From CAYWNA01 sp964459305 (GTDB taxonomy: Bacteria; Planctomycetota; Planctomycetia; Pirellulales; Pirellulaceae), in contig CAYWNA010000007.1 in NCBI GenBank assembly GCA_964459305.1, positions 70,632 through 134,631 on the forward strand: 64,000 nt of DNA, read 5' to 3'. Made by a program: the position numbers and the translations under genes. The number at the start of each line of letters is the position of its first letter. Positions within the stretch are counted from its first letter, which is position 1. Under the pieces are notes generated by a model. The model was not told the origin of the DNA. It was given only the letters and a program-made list of their open reading frames with translations, and ran no database searches. Below, in pieces: positions 35,559 to 44,242 of the stretch.

Positions 35559-36599
35559 TCAGGGCAAAACATCGACCCGACCAGCATCGTTGAACCTTCC
35601 GATATGAGCAGTCGTGGTTTCGCGAGCTGTGCATTCTCTCTCAAAGACTTCCGCATTGTCAGGTGAAACCGCAGCCAACAGACCTCCAGAGGTCTGTGGA
35701 TCGAAGAGTAGCAGTCCCGATCCGTCGGGAATCCGCTCGTTGATTTGCACCCGCTGTGCGTACGCGTCGCGGTTGCGGTAGGCACCGCCGGGGACCATGC
35801 CCATGCTGATGTGTTTGAGCACGCCGGGAAGCAACGGCAGCGAATCGAAAGAGACTTCGACGCCAAGGTCTCCGCCCGGCCCCAGCATTTCGACAAGATG
35901 TCCCGCCAAACCAAAACCGGTTACGTCGGTTAGCGCGCGAGCTGATGCCGCTATGGCTGCATCCGATGCTGCCCGGTTCAAGGTGCTCATGCTTTCCACG
36001 GTGGCGGCGTTTTCCTCTGGCTCAGCAAGCTCGGCCTTCATGGCGGTGGCTATGATCCCCGTGCCCAACGGTTTCGTCAGGTACAGAGAATCGCCGGGAC
36101 GGGCTCCCCGATTGCAGAGGATCCGCTCGGGGTGGACAGTGCCGATCACCGCCATGCCATATTTAGGCTCCTTGTCCTCGAGCGTATGTCCGCCAGCGAT
36201 CGGACAATCCGCATCGTCAGCCGCCGATTTGCCGCCGTCGAGCACTTCGGCCAGAAGTTCCGGTGGTAATTTCTTCGACCAGCAAACCAGATTCAACGCC
36301 GCCAGCGGCCGACCGCCCATTGCGTAGATATCAGAAATGGAATTGGCCGCCGCGATGCGCCCCCATGTCCTGGCGTCGTCGACCACCGGCGTGATGAAGT
36401 CGGCCGTGAACAGAATCGCCAGATCATCCGAGACGCGTAGCGCAGCCGCGTCGTCAAGCGTCTCCGGACCCACGAGCAGACGCGGGTCGACGGCAGTCCC
36501 TAAAGTGGCCAGAGCCTTGGACAGGTCACACGGACCCAGTTTGGCCGCTCATCCAGAAGCAGCAGTCATTTGGGTCAGACGGACCGGTTGGTCGCTCAT
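35559..36599 (-). CDS. selD: Selenide, water dikinase (SelD) containing selenocysteine
   Basis: 346 residues if the in-frame UGA at codon 17 (36551-36549) is read as selenocysteine. The frame from ATG 36599 gives MSDQPVRLTQMTAASG-U-AAKLGPCDLS, then continues without a break into the ATP-binding and C-terminal SelD domains (LVGPETLDDAAALRV, SGGLLAAVSP). The UGA falls exactly where SelD enzymes have the catalytic Cys or Sec, three residues before the conserved Lys. AAAAGGGA precedes the ATG. SelD makes selenophosphate for Sec-tRNA and selenouridine. Automatic annotation would start the gene after the UGA, near 36473, and lose the active site. Confidence 0.92.
36522..36538 (-). promoter_or_regulatory. 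Candidate bacterial SECIS hairpin in selD
   Basis: In the mRNA, UGGGUC-CGUGU-GACCUG forms a 6-bp stem (with G-U pairs) and a 5-base loop containing GU, beginning 11 bases after the UGA. Position and size fit SelB-binding bSECIS elements, whose sequence is loosely conserved. Lower stem pairing is weak. Confidence 0.55.
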
Positions 36600-36674
36600 G
36601 AAGAATCCCTTTTCGTATAGTTGATCTCAGTAACAGCTACTATTGTTCCACCGCGGTACTGGCGGTCAAGGGTA

Positions 36675-36692
36675 GGCTTTGCCGGCAAAGCC
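36675..36692. repeat. Perfect 18-base palindrome GGCTTTGCCGGCAAAGCC
   Basis: It lies in the 286-base spacer between selD and the response regulator gene. Otherwise nothing recognisable is seen in the spacer; no tRNA-Sec was found there. Confidence 0.55.
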
Positions 36693-36885
36693 AGTCCCAG
36701 ATGCCGCGAGCCGTGTTGGATCGGTCAGAGTCGCAATAGGGTGGGAGCCCTTTTTATGGGGTCGTCCCCGATATACACGGTTCTCGGTCATTTTCGCCCG
36801 CGGGCGGTATAGCTATGAGGTCATCCGGTCAAAGGTTCTCCAGGGATTTTCGTGCCCGGTGTAGCCTGATCCAGATTCACAATGC

Positions 36886-37587
36886 TCACTCGCTAGCGGT
36901 GCCTTCCGCGTCTTCAAAGCGGTAGCCGATGTCTCGTATCGTGCGGATGTACGTCGGGTGCCGTGGGTCGGGCTCGATCTTGCTGCGCAACGTGGTGATG
37001 CAGCGGTCGACGCTGCGGGCGGTGACGATCACGGAACTGCCCCAGACGGTGTCCAGGATGTCGTTGCGCGTGAGCGCGCGGCCGGGGCGGCGGACTAAGT
37101 ATTCCAACATGCGGAACTCTTTGGTGGTCAGCGGAACCTCGACGCCGGATCGGAACAGCTTGTGTGCGGTCAGGTCAAGTTGGCAGTCGCCGAATCGATG
37201 CACGCCAGACGGCTTGGTCTGGCTGCGGCGCAAGAACGCCTTGACCCGGGCCAACAGCTCGCGAATGCTGAACGGCTTGGTCACGTAATCATCCGCACCA
37301 AGCTCTAGGCCGCGGACGATGTCTTCCTCCTGGCCCTTGGCCGTGAGCATGATGATCGGCATCTCCAGTTCCTGCAGGCGAATCAGCCGGCAAATCTCGT
37401 ATCCGTTGATCTTTGGCAGCATGATGTCCAGCAGGATCAGGTCCGGCGGGCTCGTGAGTGCCGTGTCCAGCCCTTCCTGGCCGTCGCGGGCCGTCTGCAC
37501 ACGATAGCCTCGCGAGCGGAAATTATCCTCCAGCCCGCGCATGAGCGTCGAGTCGTCTTCGATGATCAGAATCGCCGGTTTTGTCAT
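36886..37587 (-). CDS. OmpR-family response regulator
   Basis: 233 residues. The receiver domain (1-120) has D54 as the phosphorylation site (LILLDIMLP), acidic D11/D12 and K104. The winged-helix DNA-binding domain (about 130-228; PLTTKEFRMLEYL, ending TIRDIGYRF) is of the OmpR/PhoB type. Its start overlaps the stop of the histidine kinase gene by four bases (ATGA), so kinase and regulator are translationally coupled. The target is unknown. Confidence 0.93.
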   Translation of the reverse strand: MTKPAILIIEDDSTLMRGLEDNFRSRGYRVQTARDGQEGLDTALTSPPDLILLDIMLPKINGYEICRLIRLQELEMPIIMLTAKGQEEDIVRGLELGADDYVTKPFSIRELLARVKAFLRRSQTKPSGVHRFGDCQLDLTAHKLFRSGVEVPLTTKEFRMLEYLVRRPGRALTRNDILDTVWGSSVIVTARSVDRCITTLRSKIEPDPRHPTYIRTIRDIGYRFEDAEGTASE

Positions 37588-39668
37588 TTAGGCGAATGCT
37601 CCTTGGAAGACTGTGATTCGATAGGCACACCGGGCAGCGAGACCGTGAACGTACTGCCTTGGCCGGGCTGGCTGCGGACACCGACCGTGCCGTTGTGTGC
37701 GGTGACGATGAACTGCACGATACTCAAACCCAGGCCCACGCCGCCCGTGTCCCGAGACACACGTCGATCAACTTGATAGAACCGCTTGAAGACCTTCTTC
37801 GAGGCCGCTCGGGACAGCCCGATGCCGTGGTCCTCCACCTCAAGGCAGACGTTTCCGTTTTCGGTGTACGCCCGCAGTACGATGTGTTTCTGGTCTGTCG
37901 AGTATTTGTAGGCGTTGTCCAGCAGGTTCAGCAAGGCCGTCACCATCGCGTCGGCGTCGACGTCGACGGACGGCAAGTCGTCTGCGATCTCCGCCTCGAA
38001 GCGACATTCGGGCGAATGGAACCGCTCGCGCACTGCTTCCACCGCGGCATCAATCACGTCGGCCGCCCGCATCTGGGCGAACTCGAAGGCATGCTTGTTC
38101 CGCTCCATCCTTGAAAACGCCAGGAAATTATCAATCAGACGGCTCAAACGTTTGTTTTCCTTGGCCATCAGTTCCAGGTACTCGCGCACCTTTGGCTCGT
38201 GCAGTTCGGATTCATCCAACAGCGTATCCACGAGCAGACGGATCGAAGATAGCGGGGTTTTCAATTCGTGGGAAACGGTCGCCACCAGGTCGTTTCTCAA
38301 CCGGGTCAGCCTCATCTGCCGGCGAAAGGCGCGAGCGATGATCGCAGCGAAAATCGACATCGCGGCAACCACCAAGATCCCAGTCCAAAAGTAGGCCGCG
38401 ATCTGTGCATCGGATACGGGCTCCGGTTCTTCGCCGCCCTTGGGAGAATGGGTCAGCCGCCAGCCGGGGAGGTAACGGCCGGCTTCTGCCGAGTGAACGA
38501 CTGCATCCGAGGAGGCTTTCTTACCGGGAGGCACCGGCGTCACCTCGGCCCCCGACTTCAGCGTCCGAGACGAGATCGCCTCTTGTGACCGCGAAAGCAC
38601 GCTTTCGGTTCGGAACAGGGCATACACGCGGTTGTTGGTCGATGCAAGTTGCCAGACTCCCGGCGATTGTGTCAGCCGCACTACGGCATCCTTTGATGGA
38701 ATCGGGTTGGCCTCGCAGAACTCGGCGGCGAGCTTTTCGGCTTCCAACGTGGGAAACTCCACGGCCTCGATTAGAAACGTGCGCAACGGGTCGGTAAGGA
38801 GTTGCCGCCCAGGCGAATCCGACGCGGGACTGTCGGCAGAATCCAATTGCTCCTGTACCATCGCACGCAACTGCCTCATCAGGAACATCCGCTGAGGCGC
38901 GGCTAAGGCCGGATCGTCGTAACCGTTGAGTCGCTTCTTCAGTCGCTCGACGACGACACGAAATCGGGGGTCTGACGGATCGTCGATCAACTCCAACGCC
39001 CGCAGTTCGGCGGCAGCGACAATCAGTCGACCTCGCGAATCCACCGCATGACAGTACTGCTCTTGGCCCAGGGCATCGGTCAGTATCCCGATTGCCGCGT
39101 CGATTTGGCCGGCCTTGGCCAAACACCGTGCCTGTGCTTGCAGAGCCCGTGCAGACAGGTTGGCGTCGAAGGAATCCCCCGCCTGATCGCCGTGGGTCGC
39201 TGCAACCGCCTCGTAGGCAGGCGCGGCGGCGGCGAGTTCTCGTTGTTCGTATTCCAGACTTTCGATGCCGGCCCAGTCGATTGCCTCTTCGGCCTCGCTG
39301 GCTGCGGGAACGCTAGCGGACGCCGGGTAGACCAGTCTACCAGTCGGATCGTAGCAGGCGACGCTGTCGGCCAGTTTGCCGAGAACGCACTCTTGAAAGA
39401 CAGTCGATTCGAGGATTCCATCCTTCCAGCTTCTCTCCAACGCAGCCGCCTGCTCCTCCCAATACCGCTCCAGCCGGTCCTGCGCGACGGTGAAATCGGC
39501 GTCTGCAAGCGCATGGCGGACCACCAGACGCCGGTTCTCGACGGCCTCGGTCATAAACCACAATACGCAAACCGTGGGAACCAGTACTACCAGCAGCGAC
39601 AGCAGCACAGGCCACCATTGCGCGAGGCGGCCTGTGCCGATTCGTGATGTCCGATACCGTCTGCTCAC
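37584..39668 (-). CDS. Membrane sensor histidine kinase
   Basis: About 694 residues from a GTG at 39668, two bases after the stop of the exported TPR protein gene. The first transmembrane helix (about 15-36, VLLSLLVVLVPTVCVLWF) and a second (about 430-450) flank a large sensor region of about 390 residues. That region is rich in Ala and helical and has no domain I recognise. HisKA follows with H467 in VSHELKTPLSS, then HATPase_c with N and G boxes (LLNLLDNAYKYS, GVGLGLSIVQF). GAGG lies 11 bases before the GTG. Confidence 0.88.
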   Translation of the reverse strand: MSRRYRTSRIGTGRLAQWWPVLLSLLVVLVPTVCVLWFMTEAVENRRLVVRHALADADFTVAQDRLERYWEEQAAALERSWKDGILESTVFQECVLGKLADSVACYDPTGRLVYPASASVPAASEAEEAIDWAGIESLEYEQRELAAAAPAYEAVAATHGDQAGDSFDANLSARALQAQARCLAKAGQIDAAIGILTDALGQEQYCHAVDSRGRLIVAAAELRALELIDDPSDPRFRVVVERLKKRLNGYDDPALAAPQRMFLMRQLRAMVQEQLDSADSPASDSPGRQLLTDPLRTFLIEAVEFPTLEAEKLAAEFCEANPIPSKDAVVRLTQSPGVWQLASTNNRVYALFRTESVLSRSQEAISSRTLKSGAEVTPVPPGKKASSDAVVHSAEAGRYLPGWRLTHSPKGGEEPEPVSDAQIAAYFWTGILVVAAMSIFAAIIARAFRRQMRLTRLRNDLVATVSHELKTPLSSIRLLVDTLLDESELHEPKVREYLELMAKENKRLSRLIDNFLAFSRMERNKHAFEFAQMRAADVIDAAVEAVRERFHSPECRFEAEIADDLPSVDVDADAMVTALLNLLDNAYKYSTDQKHIVLRAYTENGNVCLEVEDHGIGLSRAASKKVFKRFYQVDRRVSRDTGGVGLGLSIVQFIVTAHNGTVGVRSQPGQGSTFTVSLPGVPIESQSSKEHSPK

Positions 39669-39670
39669 GC

Positions 39671-41140
39671 CTACTTTGCCTCGTAGTTGCCGATGAGTTT
39701 GTCTAATTTCTTGGAGAACGGATCCAGTCGGTCCAACTCGGTATGGGAAGCAAAAAACGTCGCGGTTGCCTTGCCCAGTATGAAGACACAGTACTCCACC
39801 CTCTTCCTTTCGCCGTGAACGAAGTCGGCGACGCAACTGACCGCCGTATGCCCGCCCACTTCTTGCTCCTGCCAACTGTCGGCTCGAACCTGAAAGTCCT
39901 TGTGTCCCTTCCCGATATCGACGACTTTGTCTTCCGCCCACGCACGGACCGAGGCCCTATGCTCGTCCTTCAACTTCGCCAGAGGGCCAACATGAAGCGC
40001 AGTGACCGCCTCCGCTTCGGGATCCATCAGGATGACCAGCTTCGCAGGTTCCTTCACAGACATCTTGTCCGGAATGAAGTACCAGTCCGCCGGGGCCGAG
40101 AGCGAGAAGCCCAGGTCGTCGTCGCTGTGCTTGATTGTATCACCCTGTTTGACTTGTCGGATCGACTGCAACACGCCGCTGACTCCCCCTGCCTCGAATT
40201 TCACCGTGTAGCGTTCAGGGCCTGTCGAGATCCAAAACGTCTGCTGTAGCGGTTTGATCAGCAGCTTATAGCACTCGAACGTCCCCGCCGGGACCTCCAG
40301 CGTCTCCTTGCCGGTCACTTCCACGCCGAGCTTGATGGGTCCCGCGCCGAAGGTGACACAAATGGGCATTTCCCCCTTGTAGTCATCGGTCAACGGCAGC
40401 CGCCTGAACACATGCCAACCTTGTTCGTTGTCATAGTGGACGCCATCCAGATCCAGTTTCCTGGTGGACTCCTTGCCGTCGACACCTTTCGTTCGGACAG
40501 TTACCTGGTTGGGCGCGTACTCGGCCGCGACGTTGCCCAGCAAGGAATGGCGAAAGACACTGCTGACCGGCTGAAACGTCTCGCGATCGGCCATTACGTG
40601 GCTGAGGCCGAGATTGGGGGCGTTGACACCGATGTTTCGGTTCAGCCTCAAGTCCCAGACCTCCCGTCCATTAACCTTTGCCGATCGGGCCGACAGGACG
40701 AAATTACCGATGTCCACGCCTCCGCCAAGCTTGATCCTCAACTCCAGGTGCTCGCCATCGACCCAAGGCACCGGAACGAGCTCTAACCCGCTGCCATCAT
40801 CGGGCAACAGTTTCCGGGCCTTCGCGACCAACTCCTTCTGGTCCGGGAAGTCCTTGAATTGGTTGACCAATTCTTCAAACGCCTTTTGAGCCTCTTTTTT
40901 CTTGCCCTGTTTCAACAGGCACTGGCCGCGACGAAATTGGGCCTGGGCTACGAACTTGCGATTCGCCTTGGCCTCGCCGATGATTTTGTCGTAGATCTTG
41001 ATGGCCGCGTCGAGATCACCCACCGTCTCTTCGGTGTAGATCCCCTTCTCGAGCATGTCCGACGGCGACTCGCCAGCCGATGCGAAACCAATCGCCAGAA
41101 TCGAGGCTGCGACGACAGGAAAAGCAACCTTCTTCAACAT
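39671..41140 (-). CDS. Exported protein with N-terminal TPR-like region
   Basis: 489 residues with a signal peptide (1-22, ending ASAGES). Residues about 25-110 carry one or two TPR-like helices (AQAQFRRGQCLLKQGKKKEAQKAFEELVNQF). The rest is beta-rich, with a segment (about 330-480) resembling PsbP/DcrB-type lipid- or protein-binding domains. GGAGAACCGCA precedes the ATG. It is the first gene of a three-gene set with the histidine kinase and response regulator, so it may be an extracytoplasmic accessory of that sensor (inference). Confidence 0.7.
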   Translation of the reverse strand: MLKKVAFPVVAASILAIGFASAGESPSDMLEKGIYTEETVGDLDAAIKIYDKIIGEAKANRKFVAQAQFRRGQCLLKQGKKKEAQKAFEELVNQFKDFPDQKELVAKARKLLPDDGSGLELVPVPWVDGEHLELRIKLGGGVDIGNFVLSARSAKVNGREVWDLRLNRNIGVNAPNLGLSHVMADRETFQPVSSVFRHSLLGNVAAEYAPNQVTVRTKGVDGKESTRKLDLDGVHYDNEQGWHVFRRLPLTDDYKGEMPICVTFGAGPIKLGVEVTGKETLEVPAGTFECYKLLIKPLQQTFWISTGPERYTVKFEAGGVSGVLQSIRQVKQGDTIKHSDDDLGFSLSAPADWYFIPDKMSVKEPAKLVILMDPEAEAVTALHVGPLAKLKDEHRASVRAWAEDKVVDIGKGHKDFQVRADSWQEQEVGGHTAVSCVADFVHGERKRVEYCVFILGKATATFFASHTELDRLDPFSKKLDKLIGNYEAK

Positions 41141-41321
41141 TGCGGTTCTCCTTCAAATGGAATGACTCTCAAACCGTCGGCGCCATGCCGCTCGGTCTGA
41201 AGTGGATTATCGTCGTCGCATGTTACCGCTGTGTTACGCCTTTGTCCTTTCTTTGTCCTTCTTGTCGGCGATGCATTGATTCCCATCGATAGCCAACAGC
41301 CACGAAAAGTCCAGGCAAGAG

Positions 41322-41409
41322 CCTCGTTTAACCGCGACCCGCCAGGGGAGCGCGTCCGAAGAACCGTGACTACCCACGCGCTCCCCTGGCGGGTCGCGGT
41401 AAAACGAGG
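41322..41409. repeat. 88-base near-perfect palindromic element
   Basis: Two 34-base arms (41322-41355 and 41376-41409) are complementary except for one position, around a 20-base loop. The arm begins CCTCGTTTAACCGCGACC and shares the core GTTTAACCGC with the arm of the element at 6271. It lies in the 310-base spacer between the polyferredoxin gene and the exported TPR protein gene. No coding capacity. Confidence 0.88.
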
Positions 41410-41451
41410 AGCCGAAAGAGTCAACAAAGTTGCACAACCAAATTCGCCGAT

Positions 41452-42774
41452 CTACACGACCTCAATCGCTTTGCGTACCGGAATCGGCGTGTCGGAGTTC
41501 TGGCGTTCCCATTCATTCGTGCCAGGACACATCACCTGGCACGCGCCGCAACCGGGGCATTTGTCACTGTGGACCTTAGGCAAAGCAATGTACTCTTCTT
41601 GGTTCCAGACAATCGAGATAGCCTGAAACGGGCATACCCTGGCGCAGATGTCGCATTCCCGATCATCCCAGAGCAGGCAAAGCGGTGCTTCGAGCTTGGC
41701 CAGGCCGATCGGAGCCTTGTTCTTCTCTTCCAGGGTCAGTTGTGCAATGGAACCGCTGGGACAGACTTGAGTGCATCGGTGGCAGTCTTCGCGGCAGTAG
41801 TCTTCGGCGAACGAGACCATCGGGGCCAAGAACCCCGCGATTCCTCCATTTTCCAAGTCAGGTCGGATGATCTCCGTCGGGCACGCACGCACACAGTTAC
41901 CGCAACGGATGCACGCACCGATGAACCTCGCTTCGTCGATCGAACCCGGCGGGCGCAGCAACCTAGGTCGACCGCGCGGCAATCGCTTTGTGGTGACGTC
42001 TGCCCATCGGGCTCCGAGAGCCAGGCACACAGTGCTAAAAGCCGCCGAAAAGAACGACCGGCGCGCCGTAAACCACTTGTGGTCGACGCGTGGCTGGTCC
42101 GTCGGCGATGTCGTGCGACGAAAGAGGCGTTGCGGCAGCGCGAGCAGATCTTGAGTCGCTCCCAATGGACAGAGCCGCGTACACCAAGCGCCGGGCAGCA
42201 AAAAGCTGACGCTGAGGACGAAGCCCAACATGACGGCCGCTACCTGGCCGGCTAGGCTCGGCGGATTGTGGTATAGCGTGAAGACTCCATGGAAGATCGC
42301 CAGTGGATCCAACCAGAGGAACAACGGATATCCGAAGAGCGCGCCACCAAGAGTCAGCAAAGCGATCCAGCGCCCGATGGGCGGCAGCTTGCCGGCGGAA
42401 AAAGGGGTCAGGTCCCATTTTCCGGAACGGCCGGGAGGGTGCTTCGCAGAAATGGGACCCGACCCCTTTTTCCGCCGCAGTCGTCCTGTGTACTCGGCGA
42501 GTAGACCCGTCGGACACACGTACCGGCAAAACCATCGCCGGCGGACCAGGACGATTGCGAGCATGGGCAAGCCCACGAACGTTGCCACGCTGATCGCCTG
42601 CACAGCAACCACCGAACAGATCAGGACATAGGGACTCAGCGAAGGCAAAGCCAATGGAGCCCATGACCAAGGGAGAACGGGAAGCACGAGCACGACGGCA
42701 ATCGTCAATGCGCAACATCGCACCACGAGCCGAAATACGCGACGCTTCTTGCCTTTCTCTTGCTCTTGGCTCAC
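41452..42774 (-). CDS. Membrane polyferredoxin (NapH/NosR/CcoG-like)
   Basis: 440 residues, GTG start. Several transmembrane helices in the first 210 residues carry two CxxxCP motifs (CRYVCPTG and CTRLCPLG), as in NapH/NosR-type proteins. The C-terminal part has four ferredoxin-like cysteine clusters (CIRCGNCVRACP, CREDCHRCTQVCP, CDICARVCP, CPGCGACQVMCP), though the second and third may be incomplete. It likely passes electrons at the membrane. Residues about 100-128 are encoded by a palindromic element inserted in frame (42394-42476). It follows the FAD oxidoreductase gene by six bases and may be its electron partner. Confidence 0.85.
   Translation of the reverse strand: MSQEQEKGKKRRVFRLVVRCCALTIAVVLVLPVLPWSWAPLALPSLSPYVLICSVVAVQAISVATFVGLPMLAIVLVRRRWFCRYVCPTGLLAEYTGRLRRKKGSGPISAKHPPGRSGKWDLTPFSAGKLPPIGRWIALLTLGGALFGYPLFLWLDPLAIFHGVFTLYHNPPSLAGQVAAVMLGFVLSVSFLLPGAWCTRLCPLGATQDLLALPQRLFRRTTSPTDQPRVDHKWFTARRSFFSAAFSTVCLALGARWADVTTKRLPRGRPRLLRPPGSIDEARFIGACIRCGNCVRACPTEIIRPDLENGGIAGFLAPMVSFAEDYCREDCHRCTQVCPSGSIAQLTLEEKNKAPIGLAKLEAPLCLLWDDRECDICARVCPFQAISIVWNQEEYIALPKVHSDKCPGCGACQVMCPGTNEWERQNSDTPIPVRKAIEVV
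42394..42476. repeat. 83-base palindromic element inside a coding sequence
   Basis: The arm GGCGGAAAAAGGGGTCAGG(TCCCATTT) (42394-42420) and its complement (42450-42476) differ at one position, with a 29-base loop. Read on the minus strand it is open and supplies about 28 residues (for example RKKGSGPISAK and KWDLTPFSAG) to a cytoplasmic or periplasmic loop of the polyferredoxin between two membrane helices. Confidence 0.85.
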
Positions 42775-42780
42775 CAGGGC

Positions 42781-44148
42781 CTATCCCAAATACGCGTCCT
42801 GCTCCCTGAGCACTCTCTGCAGTTTAGGCACTTCGATATCCCGCGGCGGGCACTTGTCCTGCACGGCCAATGCGGCGGCGCAGCCAGCGGCATGACCGGT
42901 GACAAAACAGGTAGGAATGATCCGCAGATAATCGGCCAGCCTGGGGTCGCCGGACACGCAGCGTCCCGTCGCCAAGACATTGTCGATTTTCTGGGGAACC
43001 AGCACGCCGTAGGGAATCTGCCACTCGCCGATTCGATCCTTGACCGCCCGCCAATCGCCGCCCACACCGATGGAGTTGGGGAACTTCCTGCCCTTCATGA
43101 CATCGTCGAACATGAGCCGATCGGTGCCCGCCAGCATCCGCGACATGCGAACGCCCAACTGTGGTCCGGTCTCCAGCAAGTACACCTGTTCATAGCCTGG
43201 GGTCTTGCGGATTTGCTCGACGTCTTTCCAGATCTGGCGGCGGTGTTCGAGTTCCATTTTCGTCAAGTCGGCCACGTCCAAGGCGTCACCGTCCGGCCCG
43301 TGCATGTTGACCCAGTTGACGCCCGCAACCGGAGTCGGCGCGCCCAAGCGACGAGGCCGCCTGGCGCCTTTCGCCTTTGCTTGATCGACCTTATCCAGAT
43401 TGCCGATTCGGCAGACGAGCCCGATGTGGAACCGAATGTGTTCGTACTCCGCACCCGCAGCGGCGAACACGTCGCCGTCGCCGCTCGCGTCGACGACCTG
43501 TTTGGCCAGGATGGCTTGGCGGCCTGATTTGCTTTCGAACACGGCTCCCGTGACCATCGAGCCATCCATAATGGCATCGACGCCCCAGCAGTGCAGGAAC
43601 ATCTTGACGCCGGCCTCCACGAGCATTTCCACCATCACGTACTTCACCGCCTCGGCGTCGACCGTGGGATCAACACCCGGCGTGCGGTTCATCACGCCAC
43701 GATCCAAGTCTTCCAGCCGCCGCATGATTTCTTCGCCGATGCCTTGGGTGACCTGTTTGTTCGTCTTGTCGTGCACTCCGGCCACGATCAGCACGAGTCC
43801 GCCGGTCCACTGACCGCCGAAATGCCCGTATCGTTCGACCAGTGTGACGTCCGCGCCCGTCCTCTTGGCGGCCAACGCCGCGACCACACCGGCCGGACCG
43901 GCTCCGACGACGAGGACGTCCGTCTTGTGCAACAATGGCAATTCGCGTTCCGGCTGGATCACCCGTCCGTCGACGACCACAGCGGGTGAAACATCCGCGC
44001 CCGCGACACGAACGCCAGGCGTGGCAAGTTTCCGAACGGCCGGTTGCGCCGAGGCTTCCCCGGTCGGAAAGAAACTGCTCATGCCAGCCGCCAACCCAGT
44101 AGCGCCGGCAACTCGAATCAAATCCCTTCGAGAGATGTTGCGTTCCAT
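42781..44148 (-). CDS. Tat-exported FAD-dependent oxidoreductase
   Basis: 455 residues. The N-terminus NISRRDLIRVAGATGLAAG is a twin-arginine-type signal. The FAD-binding motif is VLVVGAGPAGVVAALAAKRTG, followed by ERYGHFGGQWTGG, as in the FAD_oxidored (PF12831) family. A second nucleotide-contact motif (VVDASGDGDVFAAAGAEYEH) is present. Substrates of this family are mostly unknown. CGGAGGTAACC precedes the ATG. Export as a folded flavoprotein fits the Tat signal, and the polyferredoxin gene six bases downstream could connect it to the membrane electron pool. Confidence 0.87.
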   Translation of the reverse strand: MERNISRRDLIRVAGATGLAAGMSSFFPTGEASAQPAVRKLATPGVRVAGADVSPAVVVDGRVIQPERELPLLHKTDVLVVGAGPAGVVAALAAKRTGADVTLVERYGHFGGQWTGGLVLIVAGVHDKTNKQVTQGIGEEIMRRLEDLDRGVMNRTPGVDPTVDAEAVKYVMVEMLVEAGVKMFLHCWGVDAIMDGSMVTGAVFESKSGRQAILAKQVVDASGDGDVFAAAGAEYEHIRFHIGLVCRIGNLDKVDQAKAKGARRPRRLGAPTPVAGVNWVNMHGPDGDALDVADLTKMELEHRRQIWKDVEQIRKTPGYEQVYLLETGPQLGVRMSRMLAGTDRLMFDDVMKGRKFPNSIGVGGDWRAVKDRIGEWQIPYGVLVPQKIDNVLATGRCVSGDPRLADYLRIIPTCFVTGHAAGCAAALAVQDKCPPRDIEVPKLQRVLREQDAYLG

Positions 44149-44242
44149 GGTTACCTCCGGTTGGTCAAATCATTCTGAAGCGATTCGTAATGGGTCAACT
44201 GCCAATTGACTTTGGCGACACCTGCGCCTGCGAGCGTAGGCG

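Noticed and set aside
36600..36885. Possible tRNA-Sec or other selenium gene next to selD
   Set aside because: No cloverleaf or UCA-anticodon arm could be found. The spacer only shows a short palindrome.
42760..43527. Plus-strand 255-codon open frame opposite the FAD oxidoreductase
   Set aside because: It is the complement of a clear FAD-binding protein; no domain or start signal was seen.
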